The notes under the pieces were generated by a model. That model was not told the origin of the DNA. It worked only from the letters and a program-made list of their open reading frames with translations, and did not search any database. From Nephromyces sp. MM_2019 (taxonomy: Eukaryota > Apicomplexa > Aconoidasida > Nephromycida), in contig JADHZB010001929.1 in NCBI GenBank assembly GCA_015657535.1, positions 7,584 to 32,140 on the forward strand: a stretch of DNA of 24,557 nucleotides. The letters run 5' to 3'. A program made the translations under genes and the position numbers. Below, piece by piece: positions 9,865 to 20,328 of this stretch. Position 1 is the first letter of the stretch; the number at the start of each line of letters is the position of its first letter.

Positions 9865-11699
9865 ATCGAAATAAACTACCTTAAGGATTATTCCCTGCAT
9901 CTGAATGTACATATTCAGAAATTTATAATGTAATTGGAATAGCGGCACTTGCACTCTAATCGAAATTTTTATAATTTTTTCAGGCTTTTGTTAGAGCCAT
10001 AGCAAGAGAATTTTTTTTACCCAGTTACGAGCTGCCTTCCATCAGATATCTCTTTGTAGCAGGATATTTCTAGCTTAAGAAGTCAATGCTTTCCGTATTC
10101 TATTGACCGAAGTATGAGTCACAAAAACTTTTTTTACGATGCTCCTATTCAGAATTTCTGAATTCTCTATAAATACCTCTGATTTTTCATCTTGACTGGA
10201 GATAATTGCTAGAAGGGCCGCGATTTCCTCATGCACCTTGGTATCTTAATATCTCTGCCATTAAATATACGAGGTGGAAAAGAATACGCGCACTCGGAGT
10301 TCAGCGCTTTCATAAGGTGTCTACGTAGTATGTAGTGTCGGCAAATGTCTAGTATAATTGTAGTGGTAGCAGAAGTCTCTTAAAGTCCAAGAAGAAGTCA
10401 CGGTTAAACTAGTTTCAATATTCCTCCAGTAGATGCAACAAAACCTATTTTCAAATTATGTCCACTAGCTCTTAGAAGAGAGGAGCTGGGTCTTCAGAGG
10501 TCAATTCGGTACATTCTATTTTTTTCCTTCTCAACAGCCAATAGCTCCTTAGCGTTACTCAATTTCGGTAAGTGAGCATCCTTCTTTTTTGTGCGTTGAG
10601 TGAAGGCCTTGCAAGCGGTGATTCGTTTTCAATTCTTAGGATCAGAATAAAAATTCATTAAGCTGGCGGCAAAGAATATATCGGCGACATGGCAGTAATG
10701 GATTTTAAAGCACTTTCTTTGAAATTATAGATTTTTATGGCTTCCTTGATGCCGAGCCCTCGAAATGCCAGTTAAATCTTAATTTTAATTTTTCTTATAC
10801 TAGCTGCAATTTTTTTTTTAAATTTATAGCATGATACTCGCCCGCCCTGATGTGCATCTACACTTCCTTACCTATATGATCTGAGCATGTAAACGTGACT
10901 GTAACCTTATAATTTTTTTTTTAGCGGTTATAAAGAACTATAGCGGCTTAAAGCCTGATTCTACCCGCGGAGAATATCATTTTCTACGTATATTTTTTCA
11001 TGCCGGTTTCAGGCATTCACAAGTGTACTTGTAACTGTATGTACGTGTAGGTGCTTCGTTTGATTTATTTCTGCTGCTTTTTATAGCGCTACTTATGAGA
11101 GGTGCATGAATTACATTCATTTATCAGGTATAACACTGCATCTTTATGGCTATCGTTTGTGCTATCCTAGCTGACATAATGTTCTGCTGATTGGACTTTA
11201 TCCAGAAGTTTCATCCTCGAATTTTAAAAGTGGTACTTTTTATGCTAAATCAAGTATTTGAGAGCCGACTTGTACCATATATAATTACTCAGCATAGGTT
11301 GCACGATGAAAAACAATAATATTCAAGGGCAGGAGGAAAAAAGTTGTCTACTTGTAACTGCTCCAAAAGTTAGAGTCTTTTCAATGAATTTTTTTTGGTT
11401 TCGTAACCCAGGTTAATCAAGACCGCATAGGTAGTAATGCTCCTTCTTTTCTATACTTATTTTTTTCTCTTCCATAAAGATAATCACGCTAATTTCTGTT
11501 TAGAAAAATAAAACTTATGTATTTGAAAAATTATTTTTATGCAAAGTAGTTATTTCGGGGTAAAAATCGATAGTTCAATACTTGAGTAGCAAATGCATGT
11601 ACTTTTTGAGTCATTGATCTCATACAGAGCTCTGCACTCTCAGAGGTAACTTTGAATTAGGAAATATGCGGAAGATTATTTCCAATTGATCCTAGAGCA

Positions 11700-11707
11700 T
11701 ATAAAAG
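11700..11707 (+). promoter_or_regulatory. TATA-like box upstream of the secreted-protein gene
   Basis: TATAAAAG lies 162 bases before the start codon at 11869, the right order of distance for a TATA box with a 5' UTR. Such AT-rich octamers also arise by chance. Confidence 0.25.
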
Positions 11708-11868
11708 GCAATTTATGCCACAAAAAATTCATTTCGATATCAGATAAGAGCCAGATACCTAATCAACAACTTACAGGGAAGAGCGGTGAGGACATAGGCA
11801 CCTATTCATCAGCTAATTTCACCCAGGAAAATTCCGTAATCAACGAATTTCTACGAAGACATAATACA

Positions 11869-11986
11869 ATGTGGAAAGTTAGCATCGCATACTTATTTTT
11901 ATCCTTAGTTTGCTTCGCTAAGGCAACTGAACCAAACCTGGTCTCACCATGGCTACTCAGCGGTATCGCGCCTGAAGCATACATAG
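11869..11986 (+). CDS. Secreted protein exon 1: signal peptide
   Basis: The start ATG in context acaATGtgg opens a hydrophobic core (AYLFLSLVCF) followed by the small residues AKA. The mature start continues TEPNLVSPWLLSGIAPEAYI. The donor is ATAG|gttaat, phase 1. Confidence 0.75.
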
Positions 11987-14900
11987 GTTAATGTGCGGGC
12001 TGCATCTTCGCCTTATTTTGCAAAGCATTACCATAGCATGCAGTATAAAGAGAAAGAGAATGCATGTATTCCTAGCTTATGATGAGGGGTTTACGATGAT
12101 TCAGCGGTGCAGAAACGCTGAAAAAAAAATTGCTTGCCCTTGCTTTGGCACACCAGTGATAACGAGGATAGCGCTTGTTACAAACTCACAATTGTAAACG
12201 ATAACTACGCATGAAAGGGATCTCTTACCTGAATATGCTAATATATTCTATCAAACATTCGGAAAATATTTTGCACGGAAGCTCCCTTCCCACTTTTTAT
12301 CGAGGGGTAAAGCCAGTACATTGAATCTACTACTGCTTTTTTCCCTAACCATATTGGAAGCATTAATGTATCTACTGTTTATTCACAAATAGCGTGAAAA
12401 TTAACAAGGAAAGTAAATTTTTTTTTTGAATATACAGGTAATCAGTCCATATCAGAACCTGAATTCCGCAAGCAGGATATTGATGACTTTTTTCGCGATG
12501 AAACGACCACCCTGCCGCGACAGTCTGAAGATTTTCCTTTGCCGCTAGAAGTACTAGATGCCTCTCCAGCCATTGAGTCCTCTTCTATCTACCGCCCAAT
12601 CTCTGCAGAGGGTAACAGCCACCTCAATGTCCTTACATTATTGAAACTTGTGTCCTACCTTGTGTTTCCCCCCAAATCAAAGGACTTTAAATTTGAATTA
12701 GGAAGGATGTCTATAATTCGTTTTTTCTAGATATTCAGTATTGGTTTACTGAGCTACATACCTAGGTCATGGTAATGCATCAAGCCCTGCCGCAGATAAG
12801 TGATAATGAATGATAAACATATAAGTAAGCGGAGCACTAAACGAGGAAAACAAAAGCAATATGTGGTATGAGTAGGTCGCTTCTTTTAGCGGAAGATCTA
12901 GAGTTGAAAATAAATAAGTGTAAATATCCAATTATTAGAGCTACACACAGCTTTCTATCTTAGGTGCTTATTTGACTGTTACAAGAGCAAGCTTTCTCAA
13001 GCGCCTGCTTCGTTTTTCTTGGCTTGTTACGTTTATTTTTTCACAAGAAAAAGTCTTACTCGCTTTTTCATTCCTTATAGGGATATCTCAATTTAGGAGA
13101 TGGCTGAGTCCTTATACAACCCATTCTGGGGCCCCTAATTATCAATCGGCGTATCAGAGATATTATAGCCAGCTATACTCAAATTATTACAATCATAATC
13201 TCAGAGCAGCCGAACAGAACAGCTATTACAGAAACTCTGGGCTTTATGCTAGATCCCAGGGCGGAAGCCATTTACCCACCAGTTTCTACGGTAGTGTCGG
13301 CATACCGTTGCATGGACCGGAGTTTAGGTATATTGGTGGTACTTTGCCAAGTGGCATTTACGCCAGGCAACCTGTTGGATCCACAATTTTGCCGATAAAT
13401 ACGGGTATTAAAATGCAATATGGTTGTCGAAAAGGAATGAATTTCGAAATAAAGACTTGCTTGAAGTGTTCAGTGGTATTACTATGTATGAGGCCATGCA
13501 GCAGTCGCACAGCGTACATATAAAAAAAATTAGGTGTAGCTAAAGCTGGAGCTTTGATTGATAAAGCCTTTCTTTGTTTAATACCGTTATCTAAAATATT
13601 GTACGGGCAGCAGATAAAGTTCTGGTAATTTTTTTTCTAATTATGATGGGACGCAATGGAACTATTCGAGTGGGTATTTGATTAGCTCCGTGTTTATAAC
13701 AGTGAAATCCCAAAGTGTGTATAAGGCGATCGATGCTTTTTTTAACTTGTGGGAATGCTTGCATAGCTTTTTTCATTTGAACATAGTTTATAGGTCACTG
13801 AAAAATCAGTCAAAATGGTGCTCTTTGTAACAATAGTATAACATGGAAGGCAGCATTCATTGTAAACTTATAGGGTACAAAATGAAAACCGTGTCCTCAA
13901 AGCTTTGTTCTTATCTTTTTTGCCGTGAAAAATTTACTTTCCTTGCTTGGGAGGTGTTCTCACACCTTCAATAAGCAGCTAGCAGTTTGTTTTACTCTTT
14001 AAGGTGTTGCCATGGCATAGTGTCACGCAGTGGTTTTTTTTCCCAGAATGAATTATAAAAATTATTGAAGCATTTTCCTGATATCCTATGATACTCTCTT
14101 CCCCACTATTACTCTTTCTTCTTATTGCTGGTAAAATTTTTATGTTTCTTATGGAAATGTTTCCCAACTTTTTTTTTTAATAAAATGAGCTTCATTAGTC
14201 GACTGCTAATTTCATAATTAAGCAGTACCATCGGTTTTTAGGAGTTCTTTATCCCAATTTTGGACCAGCTTATCCGGCAGCTGAGAATAAAGGGGGAATG
14301 TGGGAAAACTGGAAAACTGATTATACAGGGCAGCCCCAGGATGCTACGACCAATGATGCGCTTTTAGGAATTTCAAACCAGGAAAGGGGAGAAGGATCCA
14401 CTGCAGAAGTCATACAAAGCGGAGATCCAACTCTATCGCTTGCGGGTAATACTTCATGTGCCGGTGATGCGGCTTTTTTAATTCAATCTTTTTTCAATTA
14501 AACATGCCCTTACAATATAGTATCTCTTGATTTCTGTAATTACATACCTGTTTTCTGTCAATCCTCATGGCGCACTGGGTTTTTGGCACGCATTGCATTT
14601 ATTTCAAGAGTAGTCAACTAAATTCTTCATAATTTGGAAGCTGCATGATAGCCTGAGATATAAATCGGTCTTGTCTCTCCTATGGACTCACTAATGTGAC
14701 TCGAGCACGAATTGAGTCATTCTGAGATTTCAGGTTGCTGCAAAATGAAACTTACTTTTTATGAGTTCATTGGCTTCACTCTCGCTCCTTAAAGTGCTTA
14801 CCATCGCTGTACTACGCTCCACGCTTTGCCTTTATTGTAAAGCATGTTGTGGCGATCAGATTCAGCTCGAAAATGTATACAACTGGAGCGCTTCTTTGGC

Positions 14901-17191
14901 ATCTTAAAATGTTAAAGTTTATTCTCAGAAAGGCAAGCCCTGTACTTTTTAAGAGTATGCTGTGGTGACTTGTAATGCTCCTGGCTATAAAAAAAGCTAC
15001 AATTTCATTTTTTCCTTGCTGTAGATATCATTCAACTGCGTCAAGAAATAAATTCGGCGAATCTCACACCTTCGCAATCAGTGAAGCTGGTTCGATCTAA
15101 GTACCCAGCAGCATCCCAGGCATTCGTGACCGAGTTGTTAGGTAAAGGAAATATTGAAAAATAGAGAGGGCATGGAATTTGTATTACAATTTCTACCTTA
15201 GTTACTTGCATTATAAAATCAAGATTCACTGGAGACTAATTTTCTTATCTGGAGAACGAAAATTGTGCGTATGAACTGCTTTCGACACTCGAATCTTCCG
15301 CAATGTGAAAAACATGACGCCATTCTAAAATTTATCGTAGTAGTTACATTCGAAGAAGTTCAACGTAACAATATTCTTTGCCACCTAAAAGATTCACCAG
15401 ACTCAGCGTGGTATGAGCAATTTTAACATTTAGCGACCACTTTCCTTGTCCTGCATATGTCACTATATCTTTGCACCTTGTTTTATTAGCAATTTCCTGG
15501 TTACGATTACTCGCTTACCCCATCGAAGATATAGCAGCGTAATAGCGTATATACTTCTTCCCCCGCCTATAATACTCATTGTGATAGCTTAAATAGAGCA
15601 CTTGAGTAACCCAACGCACGTATCTTTTCCCTTTCTTGAGCAAGTTCCTTTTGCGGAATGAGGTGATTAAACTCCCTTAGGTGCCAAGTGTCATTTTCGT
15701 GGGATAATAAGATTTGTCACATTTCATAGCATCATATCCCATGCAAAATGAAATTATGCCCGCTTTCTCCACAAGTTATAACCGAAATGAAGAGGTAGTG
15801 TTGCTATCGACCATTTATTATTGAAAGTGGCAAGATTTTATAACATGGAATTCCCTTCGCTGAAATAGTCAGCAATAAAACTAAAAATTTTAGCGCTTCT
15901 ATGTTAGCCAATCCATTTGCAGCTCCCCAAATTCAAGCACCTTGCAATCTATGGCTTGCTACTGTATAATCCGCTTGCCAATGGTCATTCTTCCATTCTA
16001 TCCATTCCTACTTATAGCGTCATTCGGTATCGAAGCCCCAGTATCGGCTTTCGCAGCGGATGAGGCTAGCGCAGGCACTCCGACAGAGATGCCGGCGGAA
16101 GAAAGTAATGAAAATAGCGAGAACGAAGCCGCTAATGATAACACTCTTGACAATTTGGACGATTTCTTCACAAACACACCGGATTCCCAAACAACCGAGC
16201 TTACTCAGGGGGACCTTGTACTACCAGGAATAGGTCAGTGTAATCACATATCAAACGTCACGCTATGAGGATTAATTTCGTCGAGACATATTGTGGGTAG
16301 AGGTCGAACTTTTGTAAGCCCATTTGAAAAAAATTCATTTACTGCTAGAGTCTTCGCGTTGGAAATGGGAGGCTTACAATTTTATAAGCGTATGAAGCTA
16401 TTAGCTCAAGGATAAATTATGGATAATCTCACGTAATAAGATTTAATATTTTAGTACCTATTGATAAATTTTCTTTGGTAACCATAAGTTTTTTAAATCA
16501 TCTTTTGGCAGCTGTTCCTTATTGACTTATAAGAAGCCTGCTGTCTTCAAACAAAAATAAAAAATGTAGTCGCAGAAGACTGAGCGAAGCGTTGTTCGCA
16601 TGAGTGAGGCTTCGTTGGTAGTGAGAATTCACCATGATTACGCAGGACGCGAATATCTGCGAGTTTTAGCATGCATTACGAGAAGCAATCGAAATTATCA
16701 CGAAGTTCAGCTGAAGAACTGATACTTCCGGCACTATTCGGGCAAAATAAGCACGCTTGCAACCTCATGGTTTCTAAGTTAAGCATTTCTGTACAAAGTC
16801 CTCAGGATAGCTACCCCGCGCACCTTGCCAACCCCATGAAATAGTAGAACAGCTAGCACCACCGAGAAAACAGTAAGGCCGAGCATATCTCGCATAATAC
16901 ACGTAGATTACTGAAGAGCTTCGGCTGTGCAGGAATAATTCTTATTTAGCGTTATAAGCTCTGTCTTCTGCTTGTAAGCCTCATGTCAGTATCTATGCCT
17001 TCTACAAATGAATTTTTCCGTGTTTTCTTATACGCGCTACCCACCGAGTTACCGCAGGCGAGCTAGAGAACCTCGATAGCGCAGACCAAAAGGTTATTGA
17101 GCAGCTGATACGCTACTTTGCAGCCAATAAAACCCAGCAGCAAAAGCGCACGCTAAGAGGAAGTTGGCCAAGGACTCCTAAGATTGCATGA
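11869..17191 (+). CDS. Secreted tyrosine-rich protein of unknown function, seven exons
   Basis: I do not recognise this family. Exons are 11869-11986, 12438-12611, 13081-13404, 14242-14445, 15025-15141, 16018-16233 and 17058-17191; they sum to 1287 bases, giving 428 residues and a stop. The ATG at 11869 is the only in-frame ATG before a typical signal peptide, MWKVSIAYLFLSLVCFAKA, with likely cleavage before TEP. The mature protein has no cysteine and no further membrane segment. Exon 3 is tyrosine-rich, exons 2 and 6 are acidic and share a DDFF motif, and exons 5 and 7 look helical. All six introns are phase 1, so exons 2-6 are all multiples of three. Role is unknown; a cross-linkable extracellular or wall protein is an inference from tyrosine content, comparable in composition only to coccidian gametocyte/oocyst-wall precursors. 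Further small phase-1 exons inside the introns cannot be excluded. Confidence 0.75.
12438..12611 (+). CDS. Secreted protein exon 2: acidic, DDFF motif
   Basis: The acceptor is aatatacag and the donor is GAGG|gtaaca, phase 1 on both sides. The peptide contains RKQDIDDFFRDETTTLP and a Ser/Pro-rich end, SPAIESSSIYRPISAE. Length 174, divisible by three. Confidence 0.75.
13081..13404 (+). CDS. Secreted protein exon 3: tyrosine-rich block
   Basis: The acceptor is cattccttatag and the donor is ACGG|gtatta. About 14 of 108 residues are Tyr, with clusters such as YQRYYSQLYSNYYN and NSYYRNSGLYARSQ, followed by a Gly/Pro/Tyr-containing stretch (GGTLPSGIYARQPVGS). Paired tyrosines like these can form dityrosine cross-links in other systems; that is inference here. 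Length 324. Confidence 0.8.
13405..14241 (+). other. Secreted-protein gene, intron 3
   Basis: This 837-base intron is one of six (451, 469, 837, 579, 876 and 824 bases in order). None carries the TG/CA arrays typical of the ISWI and synthetase introns. I see no further element in it. Confidence 0.6.
14242..14445 (+). CDS. Secreted protein exon 4
   Basis: The acceptor is tcggtttttag and the donor is GCGG|gtaata, phase 1 to 1. It encodes VLYPNFGPAYPAAENKGG and then MWENWKTDYTGQPQD, ending GDPTLSLA. Polar, no domain recognised. Length 204. Confidence 0.75.
15025..15141 (+). CDS. Secreted protein exon 5: predicted helical segment
   Basis: The acceptor is ttttccttgctgtag and the donor is TTAG|gtaaag. 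It encodes IIQLRQEINSANLTPSQSVK and then LVRSKYPAASQAFVTELL, amphipathic in pattern and unlike the Tyr-rich part. Length 117. Confidence 0.75.
15231..15248 (+). repeat. 18-base exact repeat, copy 2
   Basis: This is the second copy of the 18-mer at 9192-9209. It lies 90 bases into intron 5 of the secreted-protein gene. Confidence 0.6.
16018..16233 (+). CDS. Secreted protein exon 6: acidic, second DDFF motif
   Basis: A long pyrimidine tract ends in cttatag at 16017; the donor is ATAG|gtcagt. After SFGIEAPVSAFAADE the peptide is Glu/Asn/Thr-rich (EESNENSENEAANDN) with LDNLDDFFTNTPDSQTTEL. The frame is open upstream from an ATG at 15951, which would give a different, signal-peptide-like N-terminus. 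Length 216. Confidence 0.75.
   Translation, partial: RHSVSKPQYRLSQRMRLAQALRQRCRRKKVMKIARTKPLMITLLTIWTISSQTHRIPKQPSLLRGTLYYQE
17058..17191 (+). CDS. Secreted protein exon 7: basic C-terminus
   Basis: The acceptor is gagttaccgcag, phase 1. It encodes ELENLDSADQKVIEQLIRYF and then a basic end, TQQQKRTLRGSWPRTPKIA, before TGA at 17189-17191. The stop is accepted because no good donor precedes it. Confidence 0.7.
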
Positions 17192-20100
17192 CTTTATAGG
17201 TGGGCATGAACAGAAAGCTGCCAATATCCAGGTTTCATCTACTTTAAGACTGAATAAGCCCAAAATAAGCATGGAATAGCGTCACAGATGCACAGGAATG
17301 AAGTATGCCAGAGTTTTAATTTATACAAAGGTTTCTTCGCGCCTAGAAGTAGGGTCATGAGAACTGCAGTGGCAGCCAAGGATCTATTTACATTTTTTTG
17401 CATGATAGAAGAAGCAAAGAAGAGGCAGTCAGCGAAGGAATTGGCCAAAATCACCTTGAATGGGTGGCTTCCAGCGCACCTATGGGTGTTAGGCGGTAGC
17501 TAGCAATTTCTGTGCAAACTGAAGAAGGTAGACCAGGCAGAAGATTGCCCAAAAAAAGTAAAAATAATAGAGAAGAGGTGGAAAAAATGCACGGAAAATA
17601 CTATTTTACAGGTGCAGGTAAAAAAGACATAAGGTGAGACGGAAAGCTGTAAAGAATCAGCGAAGTTAAACTAGTTTTTTAGTGGATAGAAATCTTGACA
17701 AAAGCTTATCCATCGGCTTCTGATGAAAGTGATTAACCAGAAATAAACCCGGAAAACTTTACGTAATATTTACAAGATCCAATCAGTGACGATCTCAGTG
17801 TAATCTTTTCTACCAGGCTCCTAACGCAAGCCCCAGTACGAAAGACAGGACAGCAAGCAATGCTGCATACCGCAAGCCAGATGGCAAAGCGTGGTACACG
17901 TATCCCATACACACGAAAGTTTAAAGCTCCATATAATTTCATGACAGCAATTTTCGCCACCGTGAACATTACCAGCGATCACGACAAGAAGTGCACAAAT
18001 ACGAAAACCTTGTACGTCAAGACTGCCATCGCGTAAACACCCAGATACGACACAAATCTATAATTCGGTATCTTGATTTGGAGTTATTACAGAGCTATTG
18101 ACAAATAAATTATCGCTGGCAAAAACTTTTCAATTTTCTCAAAATAAACAGGAAAAGGACGGGTAGAAACTGTATCCATGTACATTCGGCGTGACTTATT
18201 CATACCTCTAAGGTAGTCCTCACACTGCGCACCAACAGGTCACCTGCGCATTCTAACAACAAAGTTAACATAGCCTATACGCCAATAAAAACCACGAAAA
18301 ATGCAGTACTACACCAGACTAAACACATAACCTCCCTTAAGGATAATAAAATCCCACCACCAGTATCATTCCTAAATGGTTCTTTAGCGGTCAATCTGAA
18401 CTTGGGGGTCATATTTAACACCACTGTCCACCTCCGGTGGACAAAGGCTAGAGTGAAATATTCAGCAATCCCCAAAAAAAAATCACCAAAGAAGCACGAG
18501 CGCTCCATTCTATATCATAGTGGGGGAGATTTAACCGATGTGTTATTCAAAGGTTCACCGCGCAGATATTTTCTGAAGGTACCAGAGCATTCAAACGCAA
18601 AGACATAAATCGATACATTAATTCATAAAAACAAGCAATCAAAGGTAAATAGAGCATAATATACTACATAGACAAGGAAATTAGCAGGTATAAGCAACAG
18701 TACGTGCGAGCTTTGTCTCATTTGAAGTCCGCATATTTTATGCGCACATCAAGCAGTATATCTAAAAGCTCATTTTACAACGAATCAAAGACTCCGCATT
18801 TTCTTCTAATAAAGCAACTCAACTTTTATGAAAAATAATGATTCATGTAACGGACATGAGGGAGCCTCCTTTAACAAGTAACTCCCACAGGCTAACAGAA
18901 ATCCGAGCGAAGGCAAATAAAGAGGAAATAACTTTTAGCACTATTTTTTCATTAAAATCCACAATTTAACTTCTCGTGGTCAGCTGAATACCAAAATAAC
19001 TTAAATCCGGTATCCTAAAATAATTAGCGCGGGTTGTGTCAATGTCCTATCGGAACAGGCTGCTCATATTTACACTTTGGCTACGTATATGTAATGATGC
19101 CACATAAAATTATTCCATGCAAAATAATTGATGTGATGCTACATTTTCAGCATAATAAATCGTTAGGTATTCAAGCCGGAAACCTTCCTCCCTGCACTTA
19201 GGCGGGGCTACCGGGGATATGCACTTCGAAATATCATCAAAGTTCTACTGTAAATATCCACATCAATGCAGTGTACATAAACTCTGTAGAAACGGTGCCA
19301 CTGGCGACCACAAGAATGACCCTATTTCAAAAGATTTTCAAAAGGCTTTCTTATGCGATAATGTAAGCAAGATACCGGGTGAACATTTAATTTTTCGCGT
19401 GGAAATATTTCAAGCCGCCACTGACTCTAATTTCTATAAAGTCTACAAAAGTTGAAATTTTGGAAACTTGTATATCGGGCGTATGAAAAAACGAGCTCGT
19501 GTGCGAAGGTCACTGTTCATAGAGATCTGTGGGCAGAGTCAGCCTTAAAAGAGGCTCCAAATCTATCTCAAAGCAAGAACCTGACAGAAAAGTTCAACAA
19601 AATAATAAGTCACCATGAACCATATACTGAACAAGCGGACGGACAGAAACTTCACAGCTACAAAGCGTAAACAAGGCTGAATTCCTGCTAACAAAAAATA
19701 CTAAACGGATATATAAAAAGGTATGATAGAAATCAAAAGCATCAGAATGCATCAGCGTATAGGGAGAAATGGAAAAAGTCCACAAGCGGCGCAATAATCG
19801 TCTAATTCGAAAGTAGCCTATACAAGCATAAAGATAAATTGCTGCAAAATAGGCCTTTCAATATTATTAATTCAAGGAAAGTAGTCTCACAAAAAGAGCA
19901 GATTAAAAAAGAAGAATCAACCGGAAGTATGGAGTAACTTTAAAGGGTTTTTTCCCTACTTTCATGATATTTTTGTTTGATATCCTAGACACCAATAGCC
20001 AAGCTTCAAGTGGTAGAAAAGGCGCAAGAAATTCAAGCCAATTCTCACCCTTTCAAGTCGAATAACCAGCAATGGGAAAATTACACGACACAGCGATGAA

Positions 20101-20203
20101 GCATCGCTGTGTCAGAAATTGTTTGCTCAGGAAAAAAAACACTCAAGCACATTCCTTCCAACAAGCACGAACTTTCATAACCCTATAGCTAAGCGGGTCA
20201 AGT
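17192..20203. other. 3-kb intergenic region, A-rich on the plus strand, no supported gene
   Basis: Open frames on the minus strand (17733-17969 and 18275-18508) look hydrophobic mainly because that strand is T/G-rich. The first is preceded by further open sequence broken by one TGA near 17979. None shows a family motif or a matching splice pair. The last exon of the synthetase might continue into this region if its gttaga donor is used, but I found no acceptable continuation. Confidence 0.55.
20087..20113. repeat. Perfect 12-bp hairpin just past the synthetase stop
   Basis: GACACAGCGATG at 20087-20098 is the exact reverse complement of 20102-20113, with a 3-base loop. It lies about 90 bases downstream of the synthetase stop codon in the direction of transcription, so it is expected in the 3' UTR or at the 3' end. 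It is GC-richer than its surroundings. Confidence 0.85.
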
Positions 20204-20328
20204 CTAACCAGGAACTGTCACATTGTATGCCTTCAAGACATCAGGGTGAAGCATGCCCATAGCACCTATAATCGTCCCACCAGGTTTTAACGTTATGCTA
20301 ACTTGACACTGAGGAAGAAAAGCCGGAT
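20204..20328 (-). CDS. FARSB: FARSB last recognised exon
   Basis: The acceptor gtttgttcctacag restores Asp and reads DPAFLPQCQVSITLKPGG and then TIIGAMGMLHPDVLKAYN. It ends VTVPG before TAG at 20204-20206. The family usually continues with about ten more residues (CSxLEINxEPFL). The stop context is also a possible donor, CCTG|gttaga, but I found no in-phase final exon downstream. Confidence 0.9.

Larger units (their letters stand above)
5975..11868. other. 5.9-kb intergenic region without a supported protein gene
   Basis: I read both strands and found no exon matching a known family. Short open frames exist (for example 6777-6920, 7201-7380 and 7362-7613 on the plus strand), but they have no family motif or paired splice signals and are of chance length for this base composition. 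The region lacks the TG/CA microsatellites seen in the flanking genes. It is T-rich on the plus strand up to about 9 kb and more balanced after that. The notable contents are the nested hairpin at 7204-7238 and the structured GC-rich segment at 9675-9864, listed separately. Confidence 0.6.

Noticed and set aside
15082..15093. GGTTCGATC, like a tRNA B box
   Set aside because: It lies in a coding exon (LVRSKYP) and there is no cloverleaf around it.
17733..18080. Minus-strand open frame that looks like a membrane protein, interrupted by one TGA
   Set aside because: The strand is T/G-rich, which makes any translation hydrophobic; there is no family motif and no splice pair that removes the stop.
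18275..18508. Minus-strand open frame of 77 codons
   Set aside because: Hydrophobic by composition, no homologous motif, no splice partners.
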